Source: Gaeumannomyces sp. JS-464
Lineage: Eukaryota > Ascomycota > Sordariomycetes > Magnaporthales > Magnaporthaceae
Length of the DNA stretch: 64,000 nucleotides
Direction of reading: 5' to 3'
NCBI GenBank assembly: GCA_002197995.1
Contig: NGZR01000004.1
Coordinates: 4,154,001-4,218,000, forward strand
This document shows, piece after piece, positions 43,573-56,042 of the stretch. The translations under genes were made by a program, and so were the position numbers. A model generated the notes under the pieces. That model did not search any database. It had not been told where the DNA came from and was given only the letters and a program-made list of their open reading frames with translations. Position 1 is the stretch's first letter. The number at the start of each line of letters is the position of its first letter.

Positions 43573-46500
43573 TCAGGTCCGGACCTTGGCCGGTTCTGGT
43601 GGGCTGACTTCCTGGTCCGCCGATGCTATGGTGATAAGCAGGCTGGGCACACACCGGGTTAGCAAGCGTCTATATACAATTTCCCATGGCAGGGACAGGC
43701 ATGGTCAGTAGACAGTCTGAACAAATTACTTACCGGCGGTTTTGTTCCCTCATGTCGTCCGCCTCGTCTGACACCTGGTGGATAATCTCGCGTACCCTAG
43801 CTAGCTGCGTAGAGGGACAGAGTGGATGTTAGCACATTTATGGTCAGGTCACAAGAGGAAGTGAAGACGGGGACAGAATGAGATCAGAAAGAGACAGGCG
43901 GGGCTGGGAATCCTGACGGCTCCAGGACCGCTGCCGAAAAGGCGAGCTGGGGGATGACAGTGGCACGGAAGGAAATTTGCTCTGCAACAAAGCAAAGGGG
44001 CGCTCGCACCGAAGCTATTGCCGCAGAAGAGTTGTCGGGCTCGCCATCATCGGCTGCGCCATTCTGGCGTTGTTCCTCACCTTCCGCAGCCTTGGACGCG
44101 GAAGCGCTGGCGTCGGCGTCGCCCTCGGCGTCGGGGCCGGCGTGTCTGCTGGCGGCAAGCCCCTTTGGCTGCTGTGCTTTGGTCTATTGCTTGTGCTTTG
44201 TGGTGGTTGGGCGTGCCGCGGATGAGAGACGAGGGTTAGAATTTTATTTGTTGCAACTCACGTTTTGCAGATACGAGGGCGATGATGGAGGGTTGTGGTT
44301 ACTGGTGGCCATAAAACGACTCGGCGTCGGCCCCAGTCCCGGAACAAAACGCACCTGTGCCTCGGCCAGCTCCGCCTCCTTTACCTTGAGCTGCGCCTCC
44401 AGCTCCTTGATTGTCTGCTGCGCGTCCGTCGCCTTCTTATTGGCCTCGGCCACCGTCTCCGACAGCAGATCGTGCATCTCCTTGTAGTCGTTGGCGCTTG
44501 TCTTGGCCTTGGCCTCGGCCTCGAGCTTGTGTGCCTCGAGCTCCTTCTGCGCGAGCTCAACGTCCTCCTTGACCGACGCGAGCTCCTCGGCCGCCTTGGT
44601 CGCCTTTTCCTCCATCGCCTTGGCCGTCGCGGCCGAAGAGTCCTTGAGCGCGGCCAGCTCGGCCTTTACGGCGTCCAGCTCCGACGTGTCGGGCTTCTGG
44701 CTACGAGTCGCATCGAGAGCCGCCGTCGCTTCGAATTTCTCCATCTTCTCGATCGCCAGCTGCTGGCTGACCGAGTCGATCTCCTCCTGCGCCTTGGCGA
44801 GCTCCGCCTTGACCTGCGCCATCCCGACCTCGAGCTCCTGCTTAGTGGCCTCGAGCTCGGCGGCGTGGGCCGTCGATGCGGCCAGGTGCTCCTCCTCAAG
44901 AGCCTGGATGTTCTTGGCGTGCTCCGCTTTCAGCGCCTCCAGCCCGGCCGCTGCAGTGGTCTCGCCGTCTTGCTTCAGGCTTTCAATGGTGCCGTTGTGC
45001 AGGCTGATCAGCTTCTCCACCTCGGCGCTGTGGCTCGCATCGATGTCCTTCTTGGTCTGCTCGAGGGCTGCCGCATGGGCGGCCTGGGCCTCCGTCAGCC
45101 GGACCTCGGCCGCGTCAATCTCCTTCTGCAGGCTCTTTGCCAACTCGAGCTCCTCCATGAGCTTGGTAACCTCAGCCGCGTGTTTGGCCTCAAGCGCGGC
45201 CTTGAGCTCCTCGACCTTGGAGCTTGCCGAGCCTTCGCCAGCAGCCCTAGCGCTTGAAAGCTCCTCCATGTGGTTGGCAAGCATACTCTCCTTCTCGGCG
45301 GCGAACTCCTTCTTGATAAGCTCAAGGACCTCGGCATGGCCAGCCTTAAGGGTCTCGAGCTCCTCGGCGAGCGCCGCTTCACCGTCGGCCTTAAGCTTGT
45401 CAACCTGCGCCGCATGGCTGGCCTTGAGGGCATCGAGCTCCTGAATGTGCGTGTCCCTGTCCGAAGTGGCGCCGAGCTTGGCGCTCTCCAGCTCTTCGGC
45501 ATGACTGGCACGCAGGGCATCCAGGCTCTTCTGGTACTCTGCCTCCTTGGTCGCCAGCGTCTCCACAAGGGCGGCATGCTCAGCAGTAGCGGCCTCGAGC
45601 GCCTTCGCCTGAGCGGCCGCCGCATCGGCCGTCTCAGCCGATGACTTGGTGAGCTCCTCGTGCTTAGCAGTGAGCTCGGCGTATTTAGGCTCAAGCTCCT
45701 GGAATTGGCGCTTGAAGTGGGCCTCGCCCTTGAGGCTTTCAATCTCCTCCTCGAAATCCTTCGAGAGCAACTTCAACTGCGCCTCGTGCTTTTCGAGGAG
45801 AGCTGCGCGCTCCTCGTTCAACTTTGCGATCGTCTCATCTTTCTCTTTGTTCTCGGCAGCGGCCTTCTCGACCAGAGCCAGGGCATCAGCGAGAGCCTGC
45901 TCGGCCTCGGAGGCGGCGGCCTTGGCCTCGGCAACTTCAGCATCGAGCTCCGAGACGCGTGACTCCAGTGCCGACAGCTGGGAGGTCTTGGCCTCGAGGT
46001 CGGCCTTCGCAGTTGCGGCAGCCTGCTCAGCCGCCTCGACCTTGGCCTTGAGCTCCGCGATCTCGCCCTCGAGCGCGGATGCCTTGGCCGTGTGCGCCTC
46101 GGCCTCCGAGACCAGCTTGACCTCGTGGGCGGCTTCCAGCACCTGTTGCGATGCAGTGAGTTCATCTATCTTCTCTGCAAGAAGCTCATGGCGGCTTCGT
46201 GGGCAGCCTTCATAGAAGCCACTGCAGATTCGTGGTCGCCCGCCTCGGCAGAGTTCTTGGCCAGGTCCCCGGCGTGCTTAGCCTCCAGGGCCGAAATGGC
46301 CACCTTGTGCTGGTCCTCGAGAGATTGCTGCAGATCGATGAGCTTCGCTGCGTGATCCTCGGTGGCCTTGGTGAGGCTTGCCTCGCTTTCGTTCAGCTTT
46401 GCCGCGTGCTCCGTCTGGAGCTTCTCCAGGGCCTCCCTCAGCGAGGAAAGCTCCGACTGAGTGGCATCCTTGGCGCTGGAGAGGCCTTGGGCCTCGGACC

Positions 46501-47475
46501 TGTGCTTTTCAAGTTCGGCCTCGGCCGCAGCGAGCTTTTCTTGGGTTTCGGTCACACGGGCCTCGAGAGCGGCGAGTTCGCTGGCGTGCTGGGTTCGCAG
46601 AGCCTCCAGAGCTTCTTCTGTCTCGGATTCTTGGTTACCACCAGCGTTCGCTTCTAGACTGGAAATCTTGTCCTGGGGCTCCGCCTTGAGCTTCGAGAGC
46701 TCCTCAATTTTAGCCTCGCTCTCTGCCAGCTTCGCCTTGAGGGCATCTATCTCGGCTGCGAGGGCAGTAGAGGCTGCAGAGCTAGCGAAGCGAGCGCGCG
46801 GGTCGTGCTGGTGGCGCCGGCAGCAGGGCCACCAGCGGCAGAGGACAGGCGCTTCTTGGCATCGGCCACCGCGCCACCGGTGGCAGTACCTGGCCTGGGC
46901 GCAAGTGTGCGAGTGGCGCCGGTCGACGTGGTCGAGCCCGCAGTGGACAGCCTCGAGGACGTGGATGTCTTGGAGGCGGTTGTTCCTGTAGCGCTGCCGG
47001 CGGAGCTAAGGGGCTTGCGCGCCGCGGTAGTGGTTGTTGCCGTCTTGGAGGATGGCGAGCTGGGGGCGGCCGAGACGCGGCGGGCGGTGCCGGACACGGT
47101 GGACGTTCGGCGCTTGGCCTCGTCCTCGGACTGGGACGGTTGTGAGCGGTGCGAGGCGGTCGTCGAGGCGGTGCCGGGGCGCTTGGCAACCGTCGGGGCA
47201 CCCGCCGCGGGGCGGGCCGGGGGCTTGCCTAGGGTGCTGCCGGCTGTCGAGGTCCGTGACGCGGTGGTGCCGGCGGTCCTAGTCGTCGTCCCGGACACTG
47301 TGCCCGGGCGCTTGACACCAGACGTGGCAGTGCCGGCGGTCTTTTTCGCGGCCGTAGCCGCGGGCGAGGGCACCTTCTTCGCGTCGCCTGCAGCCTTGGG
47401 CGGAGACTTCGGGGTCGGGGTGGGCGCGGAAGCCTCGTCGCGCTGGACGACCTCAAATCCGTCGGCGTCGGACAT
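43573..47475 (-). CDS. Long coiled-coil protein ('M protein repeat' type)
   Basis: ATG at 47473-47475. Exons: 47475-44355, 44183-44010, 43804-43734 and 43642-43573. The first about 230 residues are Ser/Thr/Ala/Pro-rich and basic (KRPGT, KRRTSTVSGTARR), of a type that can bind microtubules or be phosphorylated. The next about 800 residues are an almost unbroken coiled coil of Glu, Ala, Lys and Leu heptads (for example IAELKAKVEAAEQ, HAAEVTKLMEELELAKSLQK). The three small exons add an acidic segment (DAEGDADASASASKAAEGEE) and the end helix LARVREIIHQVSDEADDMRE. Single-base corrections are needed at about 46791-46800 and 46189-46195. About 1145 residues. Probably a cytoskeletal or membrane-tethering scaffold; family-level function unknown. 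The small 3' exons are less certain than the main exon. Confidence 0.75.
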
Positions 47476-50050
47476 TGTGCGGGATGTTGCTCTTGATGCG
47501 GTTGGTGCGTAGCGCTGGTGTGGATGCCGCAAACAAGTGCTCGCGATCGCAGGGCAGCGGCCGTCGCGGGTTTATCAGCTCAGAAGAAGCCGAGCGCCAA
47601 GGCGGTTACTCGCAGCGGGCAGTTGATGTCCTGCCTGCAGGCTGCCGTGGGGCGACAGTGATGGGATGCAGCCGGTCTGTTGGGTCGGCGTAATTGACTT
47701 TGGTTGCACCGATTATCGAGACGGCGCTGGTGAGAGATAGCTTGAGCCGGTCGCTCGCCAAAGTCGACGCAAGCAGCTGTGCTTCCTTACTCTGTGGCTA
47801 CTATGGGCCGGACCTAGCCTGTCCGGGGACGGCTTGCTCAAGAAGACTGGGGAAGACGGCGCAAGATCATGCGTCGTCGACAGGACCTGGGAGGATTTTG
47901 TTGGCGGAGGTGCAAGAGTGGGATGGAGCTGGAAGAGCAGCAGACTGGAAAAATAAAAGCGAAACAAGACCAGGCGAGCTCGCGAACCCCTGGCCACGTT
48001 TGTCCGTTCGGCAGGGAGCCGACGCGCGAGAGCAGCTGGCCAGTGGATGGGTTTTTGGGGCCTAGACCCACCGCTAACGTTAATTAGCTCCAGGGGACCT
48101 GGCCGACGGACGGTGTGGAATTAAGCGCAGCGCGCAGCACCACCTGCACCGTCGACGGAGGCTGCAAGACATGGAGGCCCAGCCCAGGGCCTTGCCCTCT
48201 CTGGCAGCTTCCCGCTTCGCAGCCAGCTTGTGCGTTCGAAACGCCAGGAAACCAACGTTGATGACGTTGCATTTAGCGAACGCTGACCGATTTGCTCGGC
48301 TGGGCCGCCATCACGGCATATCACAGGCAGCAGAGGTATACCACGAATGGGAAAACAAGGATCCGGGCGCTTGGCCCTTTGGGATGCATTATCGCAGCAA
48401 CAGGATGTGTCTCATGGATGGATGGGATGGCATCGGAGGGCCCGTCATTCGGTCCGCCATGGACGGATATCTGACGCTGCCCGATGGCCGTTTAGCCCTG
48501 GCCCGAAGGAACGAGCCCAGAAGCGGTCCCAGCCAGCGCCGTCGTTTTCCTTGGACGGCTGCAATCCGTGCCGGCCAAAGTCATTGGTGCATGGAGAACA
48601 AGCACGTTTGATGATAACAGGCCAGAGGGTCGAGTGCTTGCTCCATTCGCATTTGCATAAAAGATAGGATAATGCCAATAGAATAAGAAGCAAAGGCTCC
48701 CTGGCACGGTGCAAAGGCTGCTCCCCAATTGGGCCGTCACGAAAGGGCTGGTGCGCTATCGCTTCTCGCCTCGCCTCTGATGTCCAACACGAGGAAGATC
48801 AATGGCCAGCCTGCCCATCCGCTCGCCCATCTCCCAGGCTCCATGCCCGCCCAACACGCGACGCGTCGGCTCTTGCTGACCTGCATCATGAGGTAACCAG
48901 CCCAAACCCCCCGTCCTGCCTGCAGCCAGCACTCCAATTTTCGTGCCAATTATCGAGACACATGCTTCTGCTATCTGGAGCTCAAGGGGCTGGTTTGCAG
49001 CTTGCGTCCCCCGCCTCCTTCAGAGCAGACCGCCGTTTGGCTGGATTATCTTGTTACTCGAGTCGTAAACGCTGCACATCCACATCCCATCCCATCACCG
49101 TGCGTGCGTCCCCCGCCGTTGCTTAAAAGCAAGAAGTGGGTCCATCACGTCCAGTGGCGTCCATCCAAATTTAATCTTTCCACGACCGTGCGTCCAATCT
49201 CCCCGCCCCAATGGACGCCAAGTGACCACTTTCAGCCCGCACATTTTCGTTTGGAAGCTCCAAGCTACCAGCGGAACCAGAAGAGCAAAGAGGCCAAGCT
49301 CAATTCAGCATGGCGATTGGCACAAAGTGTCTGGGCCCCGGTTCGGATTGGGCTCTGTGCCCTCCGTTTTGCTGGTGCATACTTGCTGACGTTATACCAA
49401 GGCCAGGGACATGGGAGCTGCTTGCATTTGCTACGGTCCCCGCCGGTTGGGCAATTATTCAAGGCAGCTCGCTGCCCCGCCATACCTACCTCGCCCACAA
49501 CAAAAAAAACGAGACTGCAACCCAGGTACTGCTGTCGGGTACATTGACGATAACGAACAACGGGTGGAAAAAAAAGGTATGACGGCACCTTTTTTGCACG
49601 GAAAAGTGCGAATTTAATCAATATACCGCTGATAGCATTGTATAACCAGTTTAGATGTTTTATTTTTCGCTTAAATCCTTGGGAAAGTAAAGAGAAAAAT
49701 GTCGGGCTGAAGTCGCTTTTTTGCAGTCTCGTTTTTGTGGTGGGGAGCCTACCAGCGATGTGGCAGCACATCGTTGGGCTGAGGGGCTTCCTGCACAAGG
49801 TGCGTCAGATCGGCAGCCTGGTCTCGGCTTGGTAAGACTGCCCGGATATATGCCGGGCCTGCCCAACACGCTGCCATCCATCCGTGAGCCTGTTCGCCGG
49901 GCTAAGATGATACTGTAAACATGGATTGCATCCGGCCCGTCATCAACCTGTTCGCCGGGAAAGAGGATGCTATGAACATGAGCAAAAATAGAAAAGAGGT
50001 ATCATAAAAGGCGTGTGGCTGTTCTCTCTCCTCCTCGGTCCAGTCTCCCA
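47476..50050. other. 2.6-kb gene-free region
   Basis: Upstream of the coiled-coil gene and downstream of the acidic nuclear protein gene. Contains a duplicated segment near 49.9 kb and a hairpin GCCCGG/CCGGGC at about 49841-49859. Open frames have no motif. Confidence 0.45.
49889..49959. repeat. Imperfect direct duplication (58-bp period)
   Basis: The 13-mer CCTGTTCGCCGGG occurs at 49889-49901 and 49947-49959, and similarity continues for about 20 bases downstream of each copy (both end in AACATG). Confidence 0.7.
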
Positions 50051-52476
50051 TCACTTGAAAACCCAGTCCGGCAGCTCATCACCATGCACGCCTGCTTCCG
50101 AGTACTTCCTTTTGGCCATATCTGTAGCCTTGCTTTTCCACTCGCTCACCTCGGGCGCCGTCCGCCCGAGCTCCATCGCGACGTCAGAGAGGGGGAACCG
50201 TTCACCGGACCTGAGGCCCTGCAGCACCTGTAGGATGTACTCGACCTCCTCGTGCGATGGGTCCCACTCCTCCTGCGGTTCGGGCTCGTACTCCCAGGCC
50301 GCGCCCCTGCTTGCCGCGGCCGCGTGGAGAGAAGCCCGGGGCGCGACCGGCTCGGGCCGACGCACCGCCGCTGCGTTCGGAGGTTGTTGGTGAGGGCGCC
50401 AGTTTAGCGGGCCGGGCTGCGGCCGCTGGCAGCCGCGCACAAAGGCCTCGTACTGCCGCTGCTTCGCCGCCGCGATTTCTTCCTTCTTGGCCTGCCGAAT
50501 CCCCCGCAGCCGCTCGTCCTGCTCCATGGCCCGCAGCCTCGCCTCGCGCTGAATCTGCTCCCTCTCGCGGTCGAGCCGCTCACACTCGGCCGCTTCCGCC
50601 ATGTCCGCCGCGACTTGGGCCTTGGCCCGGGTCAGGCTCTCTTGCAGCTCCGCCAGAAACCCCTGGAAGTTATCCCGTTGTTTCTGGTGCAGCTGGTCCT
50701 CGTAGTCGCTGGTCCCCGTCGATATGCCCCGCATTGCCGCCAATAGGTCGTTCAGCCAGTCGGCAAGGCGCTCGACTATTGCCACCATCGGCACAGAAAA
50801 CCCGACGAACCGTCGGCCGGGTCCCGGGGGTTGGGTGTTGGCAACCTCGAACGCGCCGTTAAGTGTGAGCACACCCATTGGCAACGCTGTCTTCATTAAG
50901 TCGCGGGCCAGTGGGATGGGCCTCTGTCCTCGGCGCAAATAAGCAGCAATGGTTTCAACGATAGTCTGAATGGCGTCCATGGCTGCCTCGAACTTGGGCG
51001 CGTGCTGGCGAAAGAAGCTTGCCTGCCGTACGACGTCCGGATTCTTTGGCGCGCGGGAAAGGCTTGATCTCAAAGCCTCGAGCCGATCCTTGAAATCTCG
51101 AACGCGAGCGATATTAGGCTCTTGTGCATGCGAAAATCTCAAGGGCCACGAGTCCCCAGATCCAGCCCAGGCCTCCTTGCCCATGAGGCGAGTCATCTTG
51201 ACTATACCGCCTTGTGGGACCGATGCAAGCTCCCTCTCCAACGCAAATAGATTGTCAGACCCAAGTGGAAGTTCATTGGGTCTAAAATCAAAGTGCGCAT
51301 CGCCGTCGACAGAATCATCGGCCCCTTCGTCGTCGTGATCTAACGGAACGTCGTAAGCGGCGTCCGACCCACGGGCGGTGATTCTGCGCTCAGGACGAGA
51401 AGTAGGGCGAGGTAGAGAGGAGGCAGGCCGGGGCATAGAGGGAGCAGACCGGGGTCGCGGCGCTCGGCGGTAGTCCTCGTCAGGCATCTCAGCATCGTCA
51501 TTTTCCTCCTCAGCACCGTCGTCATCATCGTCGTCGTCGTCAACAGCATCCTCTTCAGCCTCGTAGTCACCGTCTTCCGCTTCTTGATCCGATTCATGCA
51601 GATCCACGGCTTCTTCAGCCTCTTGATCTAGATCATTCACCTCCTCGGCTTCTCCACTATCTGATCGGTTGTCATCTTCGTCCTCGCGGGGGTTTCGGAC
51701 GCGCCGTCTTGATCTTCCTCCTCCTGGCCGAGCTCCGGCTCGACTTGGCGATCCTCCTCTTGATCATCCTCAACCTCGTCCATATCTCCAGCTTGATCGT
51801 CTGCTGCATCACTCTGAGAACTGTCTTCCACTTCTTCTTGTTCAACATAGGCCTGCCGATCTCGTTCGCGGTCCCTCCGATCCGCTCGAGCTACGGAGGC
51901 GCGGGGTAGGTCGATAGGAGGCTGTGCATCCCGAATCTGTCCCTTAGACCGCGATCGTGTCACAAGCCTGCTGCTGCTGCTCGGACCCTCTTGCTCCGGT
52001 ATTGGGCGCAGCGCCTCCGAGGCCGTGGCAGCCCCGCCCCCGCGCCTGGTCCTCATGGTCTTGCGCGGTGAGGGCTCCGCGTTCAAAATCCTTGGGACGG
52101 GGGCTTTGCGCTTCCTCGCGCCCGGCACTGCGACGGGAGGCGCGAATGCAGCGGGGATTCCGTCGTCGCCTGCTTCCTCGGCTTGATCGTCGGGCCGCCG
52201 GCCGCCGGCCAGCTCTTGGCTGGCGACGGTGTCTGCGTCGTTGAGGGCGACCACGCCGCGGCGGCTGCGCGTGCCATAGCTGTGGGTGTCGCTGGCTTTT
52301 GCAGCTGGGGGCTCCGAGCGCGGCCTCGAGGCTGCGGGCTCGGCCGGCTGGGGCTCGTTGTTGCCGTCGTCGGTGGCGGCGGGGGGCAGGTTGCGACGGC
52401 GACGTGTCGTCGGACGCGTCGCATAGCTGGAGGGCGGGGTGAGCTGCTGCGCGGCTTTCCGCTTCGGTCGCGCCAT
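50051..52476 (-). CDS. Acidic nuclear protein with C-terminal SANT/Myb-like region
   Basis: ATG at 52474-52476, stop at 50051-50053. Begins MARPKRKAAQQLTPPSS with basic clusters that look like nuclear localisation signals (TTRRRRN, GARKRKAP), then a very acidic segment with a run of eight Asp residues (about residues 230-320). A helical central part follows (about 390-560: LERELASVPQGGIVKMTRLM, PKFEAAMDAIQTIVETIAAY, ERLADWLNDLLAAM), then a charged coiled coil (CERLDREREQIQREARLRAM). The end, DPSHEEVEYILQVLQGLRSG to PEVSEWKSKATDMAK, has the shape of a SANT/Myb helix set. A one-base correction at a G run (51688-51692) joins the two halves. About 809 residues. Chromatin role is a guess from composition. 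Confidence 0.68.
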
Positions 52477-52830
52477 TTCAACGGCAGAGAAACTGGACTA
52501 CGTTATCTGGACGGTTCGGGACCGTGGTGGAGCTGGCGGGACTGGTAGATGAGGTGCATTAGGAAACAAAGGTCGGTAGCCGTGCGAGGGAGTGGATTCT
52601 ATTGTTTCGACCGTTTGTTTGCCTTTCTCGCAAGTCCGCAGGGCCCCACATTTTCCAACACCCATTCTCCAAAGCCATGCGGACACAAGCAAACTTGAGA
52701 CGGTTTTTAGATTGAGCACGACAAAACAAATGCTATCAATGCGTCAACTCGTGAGACGTAAGCTCTATCCAGAAATATCGCAAACTACGGACTTTTTGCT
52801 TCCCAAATATGTGCCCATGACAACCAGCAA
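52477..52830. other. Short intergenic region
   Basis: Promoter of the acidic nuclear protein gene and 3' flank of the sulfite reductase gene (tandem, same strand). Nothing recognised. Confidence 0.45.
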
Positions 52831-55800
52831 CTAGTAAACCTCAAGAACATACCGCCCCTCTTCCTTGAGCCTCTCAATCTCCTTCCGCGGGTCAACTTTG
52901 CGGCCGGCGGCCTTGGCCTCGAAGGCGATGGCCTCCTCCAGCACGGTCGTGACGTCGGGCACGGGCCATGTTGGCCCGCAGAGGTAGAACGAGCCGCCCT
53001 CGGTCACATACGCCTTGACGATCTGGTCCAGCGTCTGCCGCATGCGGTCCTGGATGTAGATCTTTTGCGGCTGGTCGCGCGAGAAGGCCGCGCCCAGGAG
53101 CGTGATGACGCCCGCGTCCACGTACGCCTCCCACTCCTCGCCATACAGGTACTCCTCACGCTGGTGCCGGCTGCCCATGTACAGCAGGACCGCGCCGATC
53201 TCCTTGCCGGCCGCCTTCTGCATGGCGCGGTGCTGCACGAAGGCGCGGAAGGGCGCGAGGCCCGTGCCCAGGCCGGCCATGATGAGGGCGCCGTGTCGGA
53301 CGCGGGTAGCTTCATGACGGACGGCTTGACCGACACGGTGACGGCGGCGCCGACGGGCAGGGTCGACAGGTAGCGGGTGGCCTGGCCGGTGCGGGTGCGG
53401 CCGAGCGGGTCGACCCAGTCGACGACGACGATCATGAGCGAGACGCTGGTCGGAGTAACGGCCTGGGCCGACGCGATCGAGTACTCGCGGCGCTTGAGCG
53501 GCGACACGATGCGGACCAGGTCGGCAAACGAGGGGCGCGCCGACTTGAACTCATCGAGCAGGTCCACGTACGTCAGCGTCTGCACCTCAGACCGCTGCTT
53601 GAAGTCGTCGGCCCCGGCCTTGCCGCCGAGGTCCTCGAGCTTCTTCCTCTCGATCGGGTCCGTGGCGAACTCGGCCAGCGCCTCGTAGAAGCGCTTGGGA
53701 GGCTTGCCGAGTATGTCGAGGTTCTGCACCAGCGAATGGTACACGGTGCGCGCCTCCAGCACCGCCGGGTTCTCCCGCGACGGCACCTGGGCGACGTCCT
53801 CGGGGTTGAGGCCGTAGGACTTGATGAAGGCCTGCACCTGTACAGGATCGTTGTCCGCGTGGATTCCAAGGGCCTCGCCGATCTGGTAAGTGAGACCCGA
53901 GTCGCCGAGGTCGAACTCGATGTGGAAGATGTTACGGTCGTAGGTGACCGGCGTCAGGCGACGGTTCTCCTTGACGTGCACCGTGAATGTTTTGACAGTA
54001 AGGTCGGGACGGAGGCCATCGACAGTCGCGTAGGCTTCCCTGAACGCTAGGGCCTTGGCCGCAGCCTTCCAGTCCGAAAGACCCAGGACCTCCTCAGGCT
54101 GCTCCTTCTGGAAGGGAACAAAGCTGCGGTTCTTGATGGACCGACGTAGGTTCGGTACTACTAAATCGGATGGCAACTCAACCCAGGACTTTGGAACCTC
54201 GACTTGGCGGAGCGCCTCGCCAAGGGCGTTGACAGCCTCCTTGACGACTTGTGCGTCCTCGATTCCGTCGGCCAGCTTGACCAGCTCCTCTATCGACAGC
54301 TCGGGCCTGGCAACCTTTAGGAAAGCCAGCTCCACTAGCTGCTTCGCGATGCTCTCATACGCCGGCGAGAAGGATGAGTCCAGGACAAACAACTCAATGC
54401 TGTTCTCGTGGATCACCCACCGCACATTCGCGGGGATGCGCTTTTCGACATCCTCGGGCTTGCAGTTTGGCAACCTGAGGATGAGCTTGCCTCCGGGCCT
54501 CACGCTTTGCAGAATCGCCAGCTCCTTGAGAAGCTTCTCCTCGCCAACGAAGGCAACATCGGCCTCGTCAATTTCATATGGAGCATCAATCGCTTTCTTA
54601 GAGCTCCTGATGTCGGTCCGTATGATGCCACCCTGGATAACGCTGTCGTGCACATCGTGCACGTAGACGTTGCTCGAGGACTCCTTCACGAGGAGGCGTC
54701 CAACAGTGGCGGGCGAGTTTGTGGCAGCAGAGTTATCAACATCCCAGAAGGAATATTGCTGGACCTGGTGGATCTGGCTGAGGCGAACCCCAACGGGGAC
54801 CTGGCTGTTCTTAGAGACGAGGTTGATAATCACGGATGCTAGAGTGCTCGTGTTGAGGATCTCGGTGGCGCGTATTTGGCGTCCACAACGACTGGCTCGT
54901 AGTTCCACTTGTTCGAGAAAGCCACGGCTGCGAGCACGTCCGAATACAAGGCAGACCGCACAGAAGCATCTTGCACAAGAGCATCGGCCTGGACCTGGCC
55001 GAAGACGGCAATCTGCTGAACCGACTCGGGCAGGACATCGAGGAAAGCCTCCTCGATGAAGGGGCGGTAGATGCGGACAGAGACGGCGCCGACACGTTTG
55101 CCCTGGTCGGCCAGGTGGGAGACGACCTGGTTGGCGATCTGGGACTCGGCGCTGCCGAAGACGACGACAACGGCCTCGGGTGCCTCGTGGCCAAAGTACT
55201 CAAAAGGGCGGTAGTCTGTGCCGAGCTCGCCGTTGAAGGCCCGCAGCGTCTCGAGCACCTTGCCGGCGACGTCGAGGCGCTTGTTGGCGGCGCCGACGGC
55301 TTGCGACACGGCCTCGTAGACCTGGCGGATGCCGGACTCGCTCAGGGCATCGACCACGCGCAGGGTCTCGCGGGCGACGCGCACGCCGTCGTAGACGTGC
55401 AGGGTTGGGAGCAGGCGGGCCAGCAGGGTGGCCAGAATGGCCATGTGCTGGGCCTCGTAGGCCGACGAGCTCGCGATCAGGCCCAGGCCGAGGTCCTCGG
55501 CGACCTGCAGGGCGGCGCCGTACTCGGCAACCAGGCCATCGCGGGCCGTGTAGTCGAGAGCGGCGACGTGAGCGACGAAGGGGCTGGCGACGTCGTAGAG
55601 CAGTGCCAGTTGGTCCAGGGCGGCACGCAGGTGGCGAAGGCTGGCCGAGGGGCGGCAGCAGCGACTGCGGGACGTGGCGCCGGCTGAGGTCGAAGTCCTT
55701 GGAGAAGATGTAGCCCAGGGCAAAAGCGCCGGCTCCGGTCCGGATCTGGAGCGGGAGCACGTCCGTAGCGTAGCCGTGGACGTTGGTCTCCTTCTCGGCG

Positions 55801-56042
55801 GCCCAGCGCTTGACGGCCAGGTCAAGGTCGAAGGTTTCGGGCGAGTAGGAGAAGATCTTGTCGGACAGCTTGTAAGCGATCTGCTGAACAAGCAGCTGGG
55901 CCGTCACGTAGGTCGGGCCCGAGATGGACGCGACAGGGACGTGCTGGCCGAGCGGGAGGCTGGAGGAGCCCTTCTCCCAGGCCGGCACCGGGCCGGCATC
56001 GACCGCAACGCTGCCGGACGACTCGTCGTGTTTCAGCTGCAT
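52831..56042 (-). CDS. met10: Sulfite reductase (NADPH) flavoprotein alpha subunit
   Basis: ATG at 56040-56042, about 1070 residues, intronless. It delivers electrons from NADPH through FAD to the hemoprotein beta subunit in sulfate assimilation. The N-terminal part resembles pyruvate-ferredoxin oxidoreductase domains (ASISGPTYVTAQLLVQQIAY, DLDLAVKRWAAEKETNVHGY, NKWNYEPVVVDAKY). The C-terminal part is the FNR-like flavin/NADPH module: NIFHIEFDLGDSGLTYQIGE, FAD motif RREYSIASAQ, NADPH motifs MAGLGTGLAPFRAF, YMGSRHQREEYLYGEEW, YLCGPTWPVPDV, and the end GRYVLEVY. As in yeast Met10 there is no flavodoxin domain. Single-base corrections are needed at about 53286-53296, 54867-54872 and 55647-55654, all within otherwise perfectly conserved blocks, so sequencing error is likely. 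Confidence 0.92.

Noticed and set aside
44295..45444. Long plus-strand Leu- and Ser-rich frames over the coiled-coil gene
   Set aside because: Antisense shadows of Glu/Ala/Lys heptads.
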